Shown here: piece by piece, positions 1 through 6,678 of the stretch | Position numbering within the stretch: the first letter of the stretch is position 1 | Layout of the letters: the number at the start of each line of letters is the position of its first letter | NCBI GenBank assembly: GCA_905207905.1 | Contig: CAJLNC010000075.1 | Coordinates: 1-11,609 of the forward strand | DNA from: an uncultured Lachnospiraceae bacterium | Lineage (GTDB): Bacteria; Bacillota_A; Clostridia; Lachnospirales; Lachnospiraceae | Direction: 5' to 3' | Length of the DNA stretch: 11,609 nucleotides | Position numbers and translations under genes: made by a program | Notes under the pieces: model-generated | Told to the model about the DNA's origin: nothing | Databases searched by the model: none | The model's input: the letters and a program-made list of their open reading frames with translations, nothing else

Positions 1-3
1 GGA

Positions 4-9
4 TATAAT
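4..9 (+). promoter_or_regulatory. Candidate -10 box (TATAAT) for the foldase lipoprotein gene
   Basis: A perfect TATAAT hexamer lies at positions 4-9. Transcription would be expected to start about 6-8 bases downstream, near position 15-17. That is where the cloverleaf-like structure at 15-83 begins. The -35 element would fall before the window, so it cannot be checked, and a chance TATAAT cannot be excluded. The fit between the predicted start and the structure edge raises confidence. Confidence 0.5.
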
Positions 10-14
10 GTAGC

Positions 15-83
15 CTGTGAGCTGCCGTGAAACGGCAGCGCAGATTTTGCGAAGCAAAAGCTGCAGCCCCGAAGGGGCCACAG
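15..83 (+). promoter_or_regulatory. Cloverleaf-like structured leader with three GAA triloop hairpins
   Basis: Nearly every base can be paired. A closing stem CTGTG 15-19 pairs with CACAG 79-83. It encloses hairpin A (8 bp, 21-28 with 32-39), hairpin B (GCAG 40-43 with CTGC 61-64, an A44/G60 mismatch, then 6 bp, 45-50 with 54-59) and hairpin C (5 bp, 66-70 with 74-78). All three loops are exactly GAA (29-31, 51-53, 71-73), and only A20 and A65 are free at the junction. It ends 7 bases before the GGAGG ribosome site at 90-94 of the lipoprotein gene. The small loops and absent tRNA consensus positions argue against a tRNA. It may be a 5' mRNA leader that stabilises the message or controls translation, or a copy of a dispersed palindromic repeat. 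The pairing is seen; the function is unknown. Confidence 0.6.
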
Positions 84-103
84 TTAAATGGAGGAAATAG
101 AGT

Positions 104-1735
104 ATGAAAACAGGATTGAAAAGAGGACTGGTTCTGGGAATGAGCCTTTGCCTGGCAGCTGCATCTTTAGCAGCCTGCGGTAAAAAAGCGGAATTAGATA
201 CAACAGCGACTATTGCTGCTTTAGATGGAGAGAATGTTACAGCGGGCGTTGCAAATTTTTTGCTGCGCTATCAGCAGACCCAGTTTGAAAGCTCTTACGG
301 TGGATGGTTAAAGAGCTATTACGGCGATAACCTTTGGAATATGGATCTGATGGGAACTGGAGAGCTGTATGGCGATACTTTTAAAAATGAAATTATGACA
401 GAGCTGGAGCGGATGCTCTTGGCTGAAAAGCATATGGCAGATTACGGAGTAGAACTGACGGATGAGGAGAAAGCTGCGATCGCAGAGGCAGCTAAGACTT
501 TTATCAGTGAGAACGAGGAAGAAGTTCTGGAGAAGATGAGCGCTACTCAGGAAAATGTGGAGCGTGTCATGACACTCTATACCATCCGGAATAAAATGGA
601 GCATTCCATGAGCGCAGATGTGAATACGGAAGTTTCGGATGAGGAGGCTGCCCAGAGAACCGTTTCCTATGTAAGATTTGACACGAAGGAAGCATCTGAG
701 GAATCCGCTGAGGATGAGACTGCCGGAATTGACGGGGAAGCAGACACGGAGAATCCCACAGAGGAAGGGACAGACAGTGAAGTTCTCACCGAAGGCAGTG
801 ATGCGCAGGACAGCGAGTCTGAATCAGAGGGAGCAGCAGAAGAAAGCACGGAAGTGAATACAGAGGCAGCCCTCACTGAGGTGGAAAATACTAAGACAGA
901 AACTGCTGATACAGAGGAACCGGAGACCGAGGCTGGCACGGAAGAGATTACCGAGGCAGGAACTGAGGCTGCGGAAGAAACCACAGAGACAGGAAGCGAG
1001 GCGGACACGGAGACTTCCAGCGAAGAGGCTACAGAGGCAGTGACAGAGGATGAGGCCACCCGTCTTGCAAAGGAAGAAGCCAGGGCAAGGGCAGAGGCAT
1101 TCCTGGCAGAGGCCAAAACCGCAGAGAATTTTGCAGAAGCCGCTGCGGCAGTGACAGAGAAAGATACGGATTCTTCTACTTCCAGCTACACTTTTGGAGA
1201 GGATGATACCTATCCTGATGAGGCCATTATTACAGCTACGAAAGGCCTGGAGGACAACACTCTGGTAGAGGAAGTAGTGGAAGTAAATGACTCCTACTAC
1301 GTGCTTTATGTGGAGGATGCCTTTGATGAGGAGGCAGTGGCAGAAAAGAAGGATGAGATTGTAGCACAAAGAAAGCTGGATGCGATCAATGCCCTGTATG
1401 AGGAGTGGACAGAAGCTTCTGAATTTACAGTGGAGGAAAAGGTGCTGGATCAGCTGGTATTTGATCTGTCTCTGACTGTAGAGACAGAGGCTTCCACAGA
1501 GCAGGAGACCGTGGTGGAAGAGACCGAGATCACCACTGAGGTGACTGCAGAGACAGGTACAGAAGCTGAAACAGAAGCTGACACGGAAGCTGGTACAGAA
1601 GCCGAAACAGGGGCTGGTGCGGAAGTTGATACAGAGGCCAAGACAGAAGCGGAGTCAGAGGCTGATACGGAAGCTAAGTCAGAGGGCGATTCGGAAACAG
1701 AGACGGTTACAGAGACTGCGACAGAAGCTGAATAG
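104..1735 (+). CDS. PrsA/SurA-like foldase lipoprotein with large Glu/Thr-rich insertion and tail
   Basis: This is probably a membrane-anchored extracytoplasmic chaperone that helps exported proteins fold. A signal peptide ends in the lipobox LAAC with the lipidated cysteine at residue 25. Residues about 33-180 form a charged helical region like the SurA/PrsA N-terminal chaperone domain. A rotamase-like strand (SYVRFD, 188-193) is then interrupted by a 125-residue Glu/Thr/Ser-rich segment (about 194-318). The fold appears to resume at 319-455 with the Ala-rich helix and the NDSYYVLYVEDA strand. Residues 459-543 are a second acidic tail of TEAx-type repeats. At 543 residues it is far longer than usual PrsA proteins (about 300). 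No histidine occurs after residue 167, so the conserved parvulin histidines are missing and isomerase activity is doubtful. The start follows GGAGG at 90-94. The gene is alone before a terminator. The family call rests on layout and weak motifs. Confidence 0.75.
   Translation: MKTGLKRGLVLGMSLCLAAASLAACGKKAELDTTATIAALDGENVTAGVANFLLRYQQTQFESSYGGWLKSYYGDNLWNMDLMGTGELYGDTFKNEIMTELERMLLAEKHMADYGVELTDEEKAAIAEAAKTFISENEEEVLEKMSATQENVERVMTLYTIRNKMEHSMSADVNTEVSDEEAAQRTVSYVRFDTKEASEESAEDETAGIDGEADTENPTEEGTDSEVLTEGSDAQDSESESEGAAEESTEVNTEAALTEVENTKTETADTEEPETEAGTEEITEAGTEAAEETTETGSEADTETSSEEATEAVTEDEATRLAKEEARARAEAFLAEAKTAENFAEAAAAVTEKDTDSSTSSYTFGEDDTYPDEAIITATKGLEDNTLVEEVVEVNDSYYVLYVEDAFDEEAVAEKKDEIVAQRKLDAINALYEEWTEASEFTVEEKVLDQLVFDLSLTVETEASTEQETVVEETEITTEVTAETGTEAETEADTEAGTEAETGAGAEVDTEAKTEAESEADTEAKSEGDSETETVTETATEAE
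683..1057 (+). repeat. Low-complexity Glu/Thr-rich coding insertion
   Basis: This segment encodes residues about 194-318 of the foldase lipoprotein. It is dominated by Glu, Thr, Ser, Ala and Asp in TEE, TEA and ETE patterns. It sits between the first rotamase-like strand and the following helix, so it looks like a disordered, highly acidic loop inserted into a folded domain. The DNA repeats short GAG/GAA/ACA/ACG codon runs without a strict long unit. Confidence 0.7.
1478..1732 (+). repeat. Imperfect 12-bp tandem repeats encoding a TEAx-rich acidic tail
   Basis: The last 85 codons of the foldase lipoprotein encode many four-residue units such as TEAE, TEAD, TEAG and TEAK. At DNA level these are imperfect 12-bp repeats of the form ACAGAAGCTGAA. 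They are clearest from about 1558 to 1680. Such arrays can change length by slippage, and a 12-bp unit would keep the frame. The tail is probably unstructured and strongly negative. Confidence 0.7.
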
Positions 1736-1743
1736 GATGAGCC

Positions 1744-1873
1744 AAAGGGGATGTTGCAAAATACAAATTCCGGTGGATGTTCGGTGTGTTTTTCTTCGAA
1801 AAGATGTGATTTTTCGAAGAAAAATCACCCGAAAGGGTATCGCCGGAGGTATTTTGCAACGTCCCCTTTTTTT
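1744..1873 (+). terminator. Very long composite hairpin terminator after the foldase gene
   Basis: The outer stem pairs 1744-1764 with 1849-1869: 21 bp with a single U-G wobble at 1752/1861. A T run at 1867-1873 overlaps and follows the 3' arm, as in an intrinsic terminator. Inside it, TCCGGTGGAT (1769-1778) pairs with ATCGCCGGA (1839-1847) with one bulge. An inner stem pairs 1783-1786 with 1826-1829 and 1789-1802 with 1811-1824 (14 bp perfect) around an 8-base loop. The whole 126-base arm-to-arm structure is far longer than a simple terminator needs. On the minus strand the 3' arm is followed by only three T residues, so it would be a weak stop for the convergent kinase gene. Confidence 0.85.
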
Positions 1874-1956
1874 AATGCAGAAAGATGCCTATCAATCAAA
1901 ACATCCCCTTAAGTGTTCGCTTAACTTATTGACATTGATTTTGCGGGCAGCCATTC

Positions 1957-3252
1957 TCAATGTTTCAGCGGAAGGCTCACCACAAAGGTAGCTCCGCCTC
2001 CTTTCGTGTCCTGCACAGTGATGTTCCCACGATGGAGCTTCACGATCTCTTTGGCAATGCACAGACCCAGGCCGAAATGGGCTTTGTTTTTGTGGGCAGT
2101 GTCGGCGCAGTAGAAACGCTCAAAGACAGCCGCTTTTTGTTCATCCGGAATGCCGGGGCCATTGTCAGATACCAGGATTCGGATATGGGAGGCGTCATTT
2201 TCCAGGGAAAGGGTGATCCAGCCTCCGGGCGGGGTGTAGCAGAAGGCATTGTCAATGAGGATGGAAAGAAGCTGGCCTATGCGCTCCCGGTCACAGATAC
2301 ATTTGGGGGTGGTATCCTCTGGAAGGGAAATGTTCCAGCTTAAGGATTTTGTTTCTGCCAGGGCTTCAAAGGATTCCCAGACCTGTAAAAGCAAGGTATC
2401 CATCTCTACCGGTTCCGTTTGTATGCTCCAGCTGCGGCTGTCTGCGCTGGCAAGCTGCAGCATATCGCTGATGAGCCGGGACATGCGCTGACTTTCCAGA
2501 GAAAGGGTGTCCAGAAACTGAACGTCAGCTTCCATACTACCATTTCGCACGGAATCCACATTGCTTCGTATTACTGTCAGCGGAGAGCGCAGTTCATGGG
2601 AAGCAGAGGCAATAAACTCCACCTGCTTTTTTTGATTTTCCCTCAGGGGACGAAGCATCCGATCAATAAAAAACCAGAAAAATAGACTCAGTACAGCAAA
2701 GGAAGTGAGGGCTGCCAGTAAAAATAGACGGCGCTGCTGATAGAGCTGTTCGTTTAAAGAGGAAAGATCATGGAGTACGGTGACGCTTAAGGTGCTGCCG
2801 CTTTTGGGTATCAGAGCGATGGAAGCCAGAAATTCATCCCCGCTCTCAGCGGTCAGAGAAAACTCGTAGTGTTCAATATGGGAGGACGGCGCTTTGGAGC
2901 TTACGGCAGAAATCTGGTATTGGGACAAAGCAGTGCGCTCTGCCAGGTTAAGAAGAAGGGACTGTTCCTGCCCCTCTTGAAGTTCTTGGAAGAACAGAGG
3001 GGTGCCGTTGTCTCGCAGACGCAAAATAAACTGATAGTGGTGTTCCATTTGTCGAATCCAGCTGTGGGACAGGGCAGACTGAATTTGAAGATTCTGGTAC
3101 ATGGTGTTTAAGTTTGTAAGAAAAGAGGATTCCTCCCCGCTGCGCAGTTTCTGCTCTGATAGAAAAAGGCAAAGCAGGGTGAATAGGATGAGAATGAAGC
3201 CAGTCACTCCCATACACAGGGCAGTGAGCTGGATTCGCAATTTATGAAACAT
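1957..3252 (-). CDS. Membrane sensor histidine kinase
   Basis: This is the sensor partner of the response regulator encoded just upstream. It has 431 residues. Helix TM1 is at about 11-31, followed by an extracytoplasmic sensing region at about 32-175. TM2 is at about 176-198. A HisKA dimerisation region has the phospho-acceptor in SHELRSP (His219). The HATPase domain shows the N box with DNA at 334-336, the G1 box DNGPGIP at 363-369, the F box FERF at 377-380 and the G2 box GLGL at 394-397. All catalytic boxes are intact. The 30-odd residues between TM2 and His219 leave little room for a full HAMP domain. The start follows AAGGAGGA (plus-strand 3257-3264). A 113-bp AT-rich gap separates it from the regulator gene. 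The signal sensed is not recognisable from sequence; it may be linked to the divergent transport operon. Confidence 0.95.
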   Translation of the reverse strand: MFHKLRIQLTALCMGVTGFILILFTLLCLFLSEQKLRSGEESSFLTNLNTMYQNLQIQSALSHSWIRQMEHHYQFILRLRDNGTPLFFQELQEGQEQSLLLNLAERTALSQYQISAVSSKAPSSHIEHYEFSLTAESGDEFLASIALIPKSGSTLSVTVLHDLSSLNEQLYQQRRLFLLAALTSFAVLSLFFWFFIDRMLRPLRENQKKQVEFIASASHELRSPLTVIRSNVDSVRNGSMEADVQFLDTLSLESQRMSRLISDMLQLASADSRSWSIQTEPVEMDTLLLQVWESFEALAETKSLSWNISLPEDTTPKCICDRERIGQLLSILIDNAFCYTPPGGWITLSLENDASHIRILVSDNGPGIPDEQKAAVFERFYCADTAHKNKAHFGLGLCIAKEIVKLHRGNITVQDTKGGGATFVVSLPLKH

Positions 3253-3365
3253 AAAATCCTCCTTTAAAAATAGTATTCTGATTAAGCGAAGTCTGAAATT
3301 TCCAGGCTTTTAAAAAGTAGAAATTCTAATCCCAAAATGGAATAAAAAACGAAAATTTGAAAAAG

Positions 3366-4046
3366 TCAGGTATCGGACTGCTGAAGCTGGTAACCGATGC
3401 CACGGATGGTCTTTAGTTGGGTGGAGCTGCCTACGGTGCGAAGCCTGCGGCGCAGAAAGTGGATATAATTGTCCAGATTGCCCTCCTCTATCTCATGCTC
3501 CGGTCCCCATACCCGGGAAAGGATGGTGGAGCGGGGCAAGGTCTGCTCCGGATTTTTTAAAAACAGTGTTAAAAGTTCCCCCTCCCGACGGGATAAGGTA
3601 CAGGAAGCGCCGTTGCAGCTTAAGAGATTTTGGAAGAGGTCAAAAGTAAGATCCTTAAACTGAAGACAATTCGTGTCTCTCAGTTGCTGAGGACGCCGGC
3701 AGATACAGCGGATTCGGGCCATCAGTTCCTCAAAGGCAAAGGGTTTGACGATATAATCATCTGCACCAAGATCCAGCCCCCGCACCCGGTCCTCCAAACT
3801 GCCAAGGGCGGTGAGAAAAATGACAGGGGTATGAATCCCACCCTCCCTGGCTTTTTTCAGCACCTGAGCGCCGGGCAGGAGAGGAAGCATCTGATCCAGC
3901 AGCACCAGGTCATGGCTGTTTTCCATAAGATAAAATAAGCCTTCCTCGCCGTCATTGCAAACCGTGACGGAAAATCCCTGCTGTTCCAGGGAAAGCCTCA
4001 GAGAACGGCAGAGGGAAAGATCATCTTCAATCAGTAAAATCCGCAT
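3366..4046 (-). CDS. OmpR-family response regulator
   Basis: This cytoplasmic DNA-binding regulator is phosphorylated by the neighbouring kinase. It has 226 residues, the usual OmpR/PhoB length. The receiver domain (1-115) carries the acidic pair Asp8/Asp9, phospho-acceptor Asp51 in LVLLDQMLP, Thr79 and Lys101 in VKPF. The winged-helix output domain (about 127-222) contains the LSRREGELL helix, the LDNYIHFLRRRLR recognition helix and the IRGIGYQL hairpin. The start is set by AAAGGAG (plus-strand 4053-4059) six bases upstream. It is transcribed ahead of the kinase gene. The TTAGAG direct repeats in the adjacent divergent region have the 11-bp periodicity typical of tandem-bound OmpR-family dimers, so both self-regulation and control of the plus-strand operon are likely but inferred. 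Confidence 0.95.
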   Translation of the reverse strand: MRILLIEDDLSLCRSLRLSLEQQGFSVTVCNDGEEGLFYLMENSHDLVLLDQMLPLLPGAQVLKKAREGGIHTPVIFLTALGSLEDRVRGLDLGADDYIVKPFAFEELMARIRCICRRPQQLRDTNCLQFKDLTFDLFQNLLSCNGASCTLSRREGELLTLFLKNPEQTLPRSTILSRVWGPEHEIEEGNLDNYIHFLRRRLRTVGSSTQLKTIRGIGYQLQQSDT

Positions 4047-4165
4047 AGGAAACTCCTTTTTGTATTTTTTCTAGCAGCTCTGTTTTCTGTTCCACATTTC
4101 TATGGCAGGTTTTTAAGGCATTTTGGTGAGATCAGAAAGACCTCCGTACAACTATCTATAAAATA

Positions 4166-4198
4166 ATCATAGCACAGAAATCTCTAAATTACCTTTAA
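4166..4198 (-). promoter_or_regulatory. Candidate regulator-gene promoter with TTAGAG operator
   Basis: Read on the minus strand, an extended -10 (TG at 4174-4173, then TATGAT at 4171-4166) lies upstream of the response regulator gene. A TTAGAG element at 4187-4182 sits exactly 10 bases before the -10. A near copy, TTAAAG (4198-4193), lies 11 bp further up. No good -35 hexamer is present, which suits an activator-dependent promoter. Expected start is near 4159, giving a leader of about 110 bases. Only two of the possible repeats are recognisable here. Confidence 0.5.
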
Positions 4199-4276
4199 AA
4201 TTTTGAACCAATATCATAAAAGCACAGGATTTTGTCTGGGAGAAAGGGGGCAGAGTCAGGGGGCCAGCGTCCCGCT

Positions 4277-4320
4277 TTTTAGAGGAAAATTAGAGGCTCT
4301 TTAGAGCCTGTTTAGAGAAA
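4277..4320 (+). repeat. Four 11-bp direct repeats with TTAGAG core, probable response-regulator operator
   Basis: TTAGAG occurs at 4279-4284, 4290-4295, 4301-4306 and 4312-4317, exactly 11 bp apart and always on the plus strand. Three of the four read TTTAGAG. This is about one helical turn per unit, so all cores face the same side of the DNA. OmpR-family regulators such as PhoB and Bacillus PhoP are known to bind tandem direct repeats with this spacing. An inverted repeat AGGCTCT/AGAGCCT (4294-4309) overlaps units 2 and 3. Confidence 0.8.
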
Positions 4321-4324
4321 GGGA

Positions 4325-4333
4325 TGATAGACT
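4325..4333 (+). promoter_or_regulatory. Candidate extended -10 of the transport operon
   Basis: TG at 4325-4326, one base, then TAGACT at 4328-4333 gives an extended -10 that matches four of six consensus positions. It lies 10 bases after the last TTAGAG repeat, the same distance as in the minus-strand promoter. A start near 4340 leaves about 38 bases of leader containing AAGGAGGAGG at 4362-4371. There is no recognisable -35, so the repeats probably take its place. Confidence 0.5.
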
Positions 4334-4377
4334 TTGGGCAGTGAGAAAGAATAAGATTTTCAAGGAGGAGGTAAATA

Positions 4378-6648
4378 ATGAGAAAAACAAGTTTTTGGAA
4401 GCGTATCAGCGCAGCTTTTTTGGCGGCGGCCCTCTGCATGGGCAGCCTGCCGGCAGGTGCGCAGGAGGTGGAGGGAACCGCCATGGGCCGCTATCTGGAG
4501 GAGGATCTGACTTTGCCGGAAGAAGATTTTATGGCCTATGACATTGTGTGCACGAAGGAAGGAACTCTTCGGGTGGTAGGAAACGGAAGTCAGGGCTACG
4601 GTCTTTGGGACAGTACAGACGGAGGGGCGACCTGGGAACAGACCGGGACTTTTCCGAAGGAATATGACGAGGCGTTTTTTTTAACGATGTCCCTGTCTCC
4701 AGTGGGAGGCGGAGTGGCAGTTATTTTTGATGTGAAGCTGGATGAGGATGGCAATGCCGAGGAGGAACGTCTGTGTTTTCTTTCCTTTGACAGTCAGGGA
4801 ACTGTCAAAGAGACGGAGATTGGTGTGGAGTACTGGCTTTCCAATCTGGAATTTACCAGGGACGGCAGTTTAGTGGGAGTCACCAACAAGGGCGGCGCCT
4901 ATCTGGTGGATCCCACTACCGGAGAGGCGCTGCAGGAATTGGCTGCTTCAGAAGTGGAAGTTGCGGGAGTCAGCGGTTCAGAAGCGCTGCTGATCGGAAA
5001 CGGCACCCTTCGACGGTATGACCTTGCTGCAGGAGAGCCGCTGGAGGGAGATGCTGCGCTGGAAGAGATGCTGTTTTCCTTAAATCAGACCTATGAACCT
5101 GCGACTACTTACGGTCAGGAAATTAATTTTGCGGAAGATGAGGAAGGACGGCTTTACTTTGTCACCAGACAGGGAATCTACTCCCATGTGATGGGGGGAG
5201 GCACGGTGGAACAGGTGGTGGACGGCACTTTGAATACTCTTTCCGATCCGGCCAATACCCTGATTGGAATGGCAGTTCAGAACCAGATCTTTTATGTGCT
5301 CTGTATGGACGGAAACGGAAAAACTATACTTCGCCGTTACGCTTACGATGCTGCTGTGGCCAGTGTGCCGGAGCGGGAGCTCACCATCTATTCCCTTCAT
5401 CAGGACGATGCGGTTACTCAGGCTGCAGTAATGTTTCAGAAAGAGCATCCGGACACCTTTGTAAATTATCAGGTGGGGCTTAGCGGGACAGATGGAGTTA
5501 CCGTCTCGGATGCGCTTCGAACCTTAAATACAGATATTCTGGCAGGAAACGGGCCGGACATTCTGGTATTAGACGGAATGTCGGTGGCCACCTACGCAGA
5601 GCAGGGACTTTTGACAGACCTTGCTCCTATTTTAAAAGAGATGGATGACCAGGAGGGACTGTTGGAAAACATTGTCTACGGTTATCAGCAGGGGGAGATG
5701 GTGCCCGCTGTCCCCACCAGATTTGCCATTCCTATGGTGGCGGGAGCAAAAAATCAGGTGGAAGCATTCCAGAGTATCTCCCAGCTTCCAGACTTTGCAG
5801 GAGAAACGGGAGCTATGATACCCTCTGAAATCATTTATCTGCCGGAGCGGCTGTATCCCTTCTATGCAGCCAGGTGGCAGCAGGAGGATGGTACGATGAA
5901 TCAGGAGGTGCTGACAGAATATCTCCAGTGCATCCGCCAGAGTTATGAAAATTTTCAGGCTGCTGCCGATGAGCAGGATTTGGAAATGCTTTCTTATTTC
6001 CAGCAGACCCTGGCTGAGGTGGATCCTTCCCGTACCCTGGGACTTTACTACTATCTGGACCCTTACGGATTTGATGCGTTCCAGTTCCTTCAGTCTGATA
6101 AGGGAATCAGTTTTGGAATGCTTTGCGGCATCATGGATTATGCTGCCCTTTCCTCTGTAAATGTGGCCAATGGGAATTGTGCTGCAAAGGTATTTTACGG
6201 TCAGGAGCCTGAGATTTATCTTCCCCTGGCAACGATGGGAATCTTAAGCAGTAGTAAAGAGCAGGAAGCTGCCGCAGACTTTTTGAAGTTCCTGTTGTCT
6301 GAGAAAGGCCAGCTGGCCACTATTTCCGGATATGCAGGATTTGCGGTGAATGAGAAAGCATTTCAGGAAAATATCAGCGCAGGCTTTGGGGAAAATGAAG
6401 GAATGACTGCTTCCGCAGGAAATTCGAATGGGGAAATGTTGGAGCTTGAGTATACCTGGCCAACGAAAGAAGAACAGGAGACTTTGACTGCCGGAGTGGC
6501 GAAGTTAAAGCAGCCGGGAAGCTTGGAGGAAGTGCCCAGAAATACCGTGATAGGAGAGGCGAGAAGATGCATGTACGGTGAGATTTCTGCTGAGGAGGCA
6601 GCATCCTCCATTATGCAGAAGATCAATCTGTATCTGGCAGAAGGATAG
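4378..6648 (+). CDS. Secreted protein: beta-propeller-like region fused to a type 1 solute-binding domain
   Basis: This is the first gene of the operon and the likely substrate-capture protein of the permeases that follow. It has 756 residues; ordinary binding proteins have about 400-450. The signal peptide (1-28) ends AGA before QE, a signal peptidase I site. The only early cysteine (Cys20) follows Leu, so there is no proper lipobox. Residues about 35-330 look like a beta-propeller, with an Asp-box motif STDGGATW (79-86) and repeated short strand patterns such as DGSLVGVTN and EGRLYFVTRQG. From about residue 333 an SBP_1-like domain begins: ELTIYSLHQDD, a FQKEHPD helix end, and ILAGNGPDILVLDG followed by YAEQGLLTDLAPIL. 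The C-terminal LKFLLSEKGQ also fits the family. The ligand is not predictable; carbohydrate is likely from the permease type. The start is set by AAGGAGGAGG at 4362-4371. Confidence 0.85.
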   Translation: MRKTSFWKRISAAFLAAALCMGSLPAGAQEVEGTAMGRYLEEDLTLPEEDFMAYDIVCTKEGTLRVVGNGSQGYGLWDSTDGGATWEQTGTFPKEYDEAFFLTMSLSPVGGGVAVIFDVKLDEDGNAEEERLCFLSFDSQGTVKETEIGVEYWLSNLEFTRDGSLVGVTNKGGAYLVDPTTGEALQELAASEVEVAGVSGSEALLIGNGTLRRYDLAAGEPLEGDAALEEMLFSLNQTYEPATTYGQEINFAEDEEGRLYFVTRQGIYSHVMGGGTVEQVVDGTLNTLSDPANTLIGMAVQNQIFYVLCMDGNGKTILRRYAYDAAVASVPERELTIYSLHQDDAVTQAAVMFQKEHPDTFVNYQVGLSGTDGVTVSDALRTLNTDILAGNGPDILVLDGMSVATYAEQGLLTDLAPILKEMDDQEGLLENIVYGYQQGEMVPAVPTRFAIPMVAGAKNQVEAFQSISQLPDFAGETGAMIPSEIIYLPERLYPFYAARWQQEDGTMNQEVLTEYLQCIRQSYENFQAAADEQDLEMLSYFQQTLAEVDPSRTLGLYYYLDPYGFDAFQFLQSDKGISFGMLCGIMDYAALSSVNVANGNCAAKVFYGQEPEIYLPLATMGILSSSKEQEAAADFLKFLLSEKGQLATISGYAGFAVNEKAFQENISAGFGENEGMTASAGNSNGEMLELEYTWPTKEEQETLTAGVAKLKQPGSLEEVPRNTVIGEARRCMYGEISAEEAASSIMQKINLYLAEG

Positions 6649-6678
6649 CATCATGGGCAGCCGGGGAAAGGAGGACAT

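Larger units (their letters stand above)
4047..4377. other. Divergent control region between regulator and transport operon
   Basis: This 331-bp stretch has no credible gene. It contains the ribosome sites of both flanking genes, the minus-strand promoter with its two repeats (4166-4198) and the four-repeat array with plus-strand promoter (4277-4333). The AT-rich central part (4150-4220) and the purine-rich 4239-4265 show no other structure that I can support. Confidence 0.7.

Noticed and set aside
15..83. A tRNA gene, because the region folds as a cloverleaf
   Set aside because: The loops are only three bases, the closing stem is 5 bp, and the conserved tRNA bases (anticodon loop, T loop, CCA-proximal stem) are absent.
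667..1116. Long minus-strand open frame rich in Ser, Ala and Val opposite the lipoprotein gene
   Set aside because: It is the mirror of the Glu/Thr-rich insertion codons. It has low complexity and no ribosome site, and the plus-strand frame has a clear lipoprotein signal.
1909..1924. TTAAG/CTTAA hairpin as a terminator for the minus-strand kinase gene
   Set aside because: Five A/T-rich pairs and no T run directly after it on the minus strand; too weak to call.
3265..3300. A separate kinase promoter (TACTAT on the minus strand)
   Set aside because: No acceptable -35, and the start would fall inside the ribosome site. Co-transcription with the regulator is simpler.
4294..4309. AGGCTCT/AGAGCCT inverted repeat as an independent hairpin or attenuator
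   Set aside because: It overlaps TTAGAG units 2 and 3, lies upstream of the predicted start and has only a 2-base loop. It follows from the repeat sequence.
4352..4357. TAAGAT as the -10 of the transport operon
   Set aside because: Transcription would start inside the ribosome site at 4362-4371, and no -35 is properly spaced. The extended -10 at 4325-4333 fits better.
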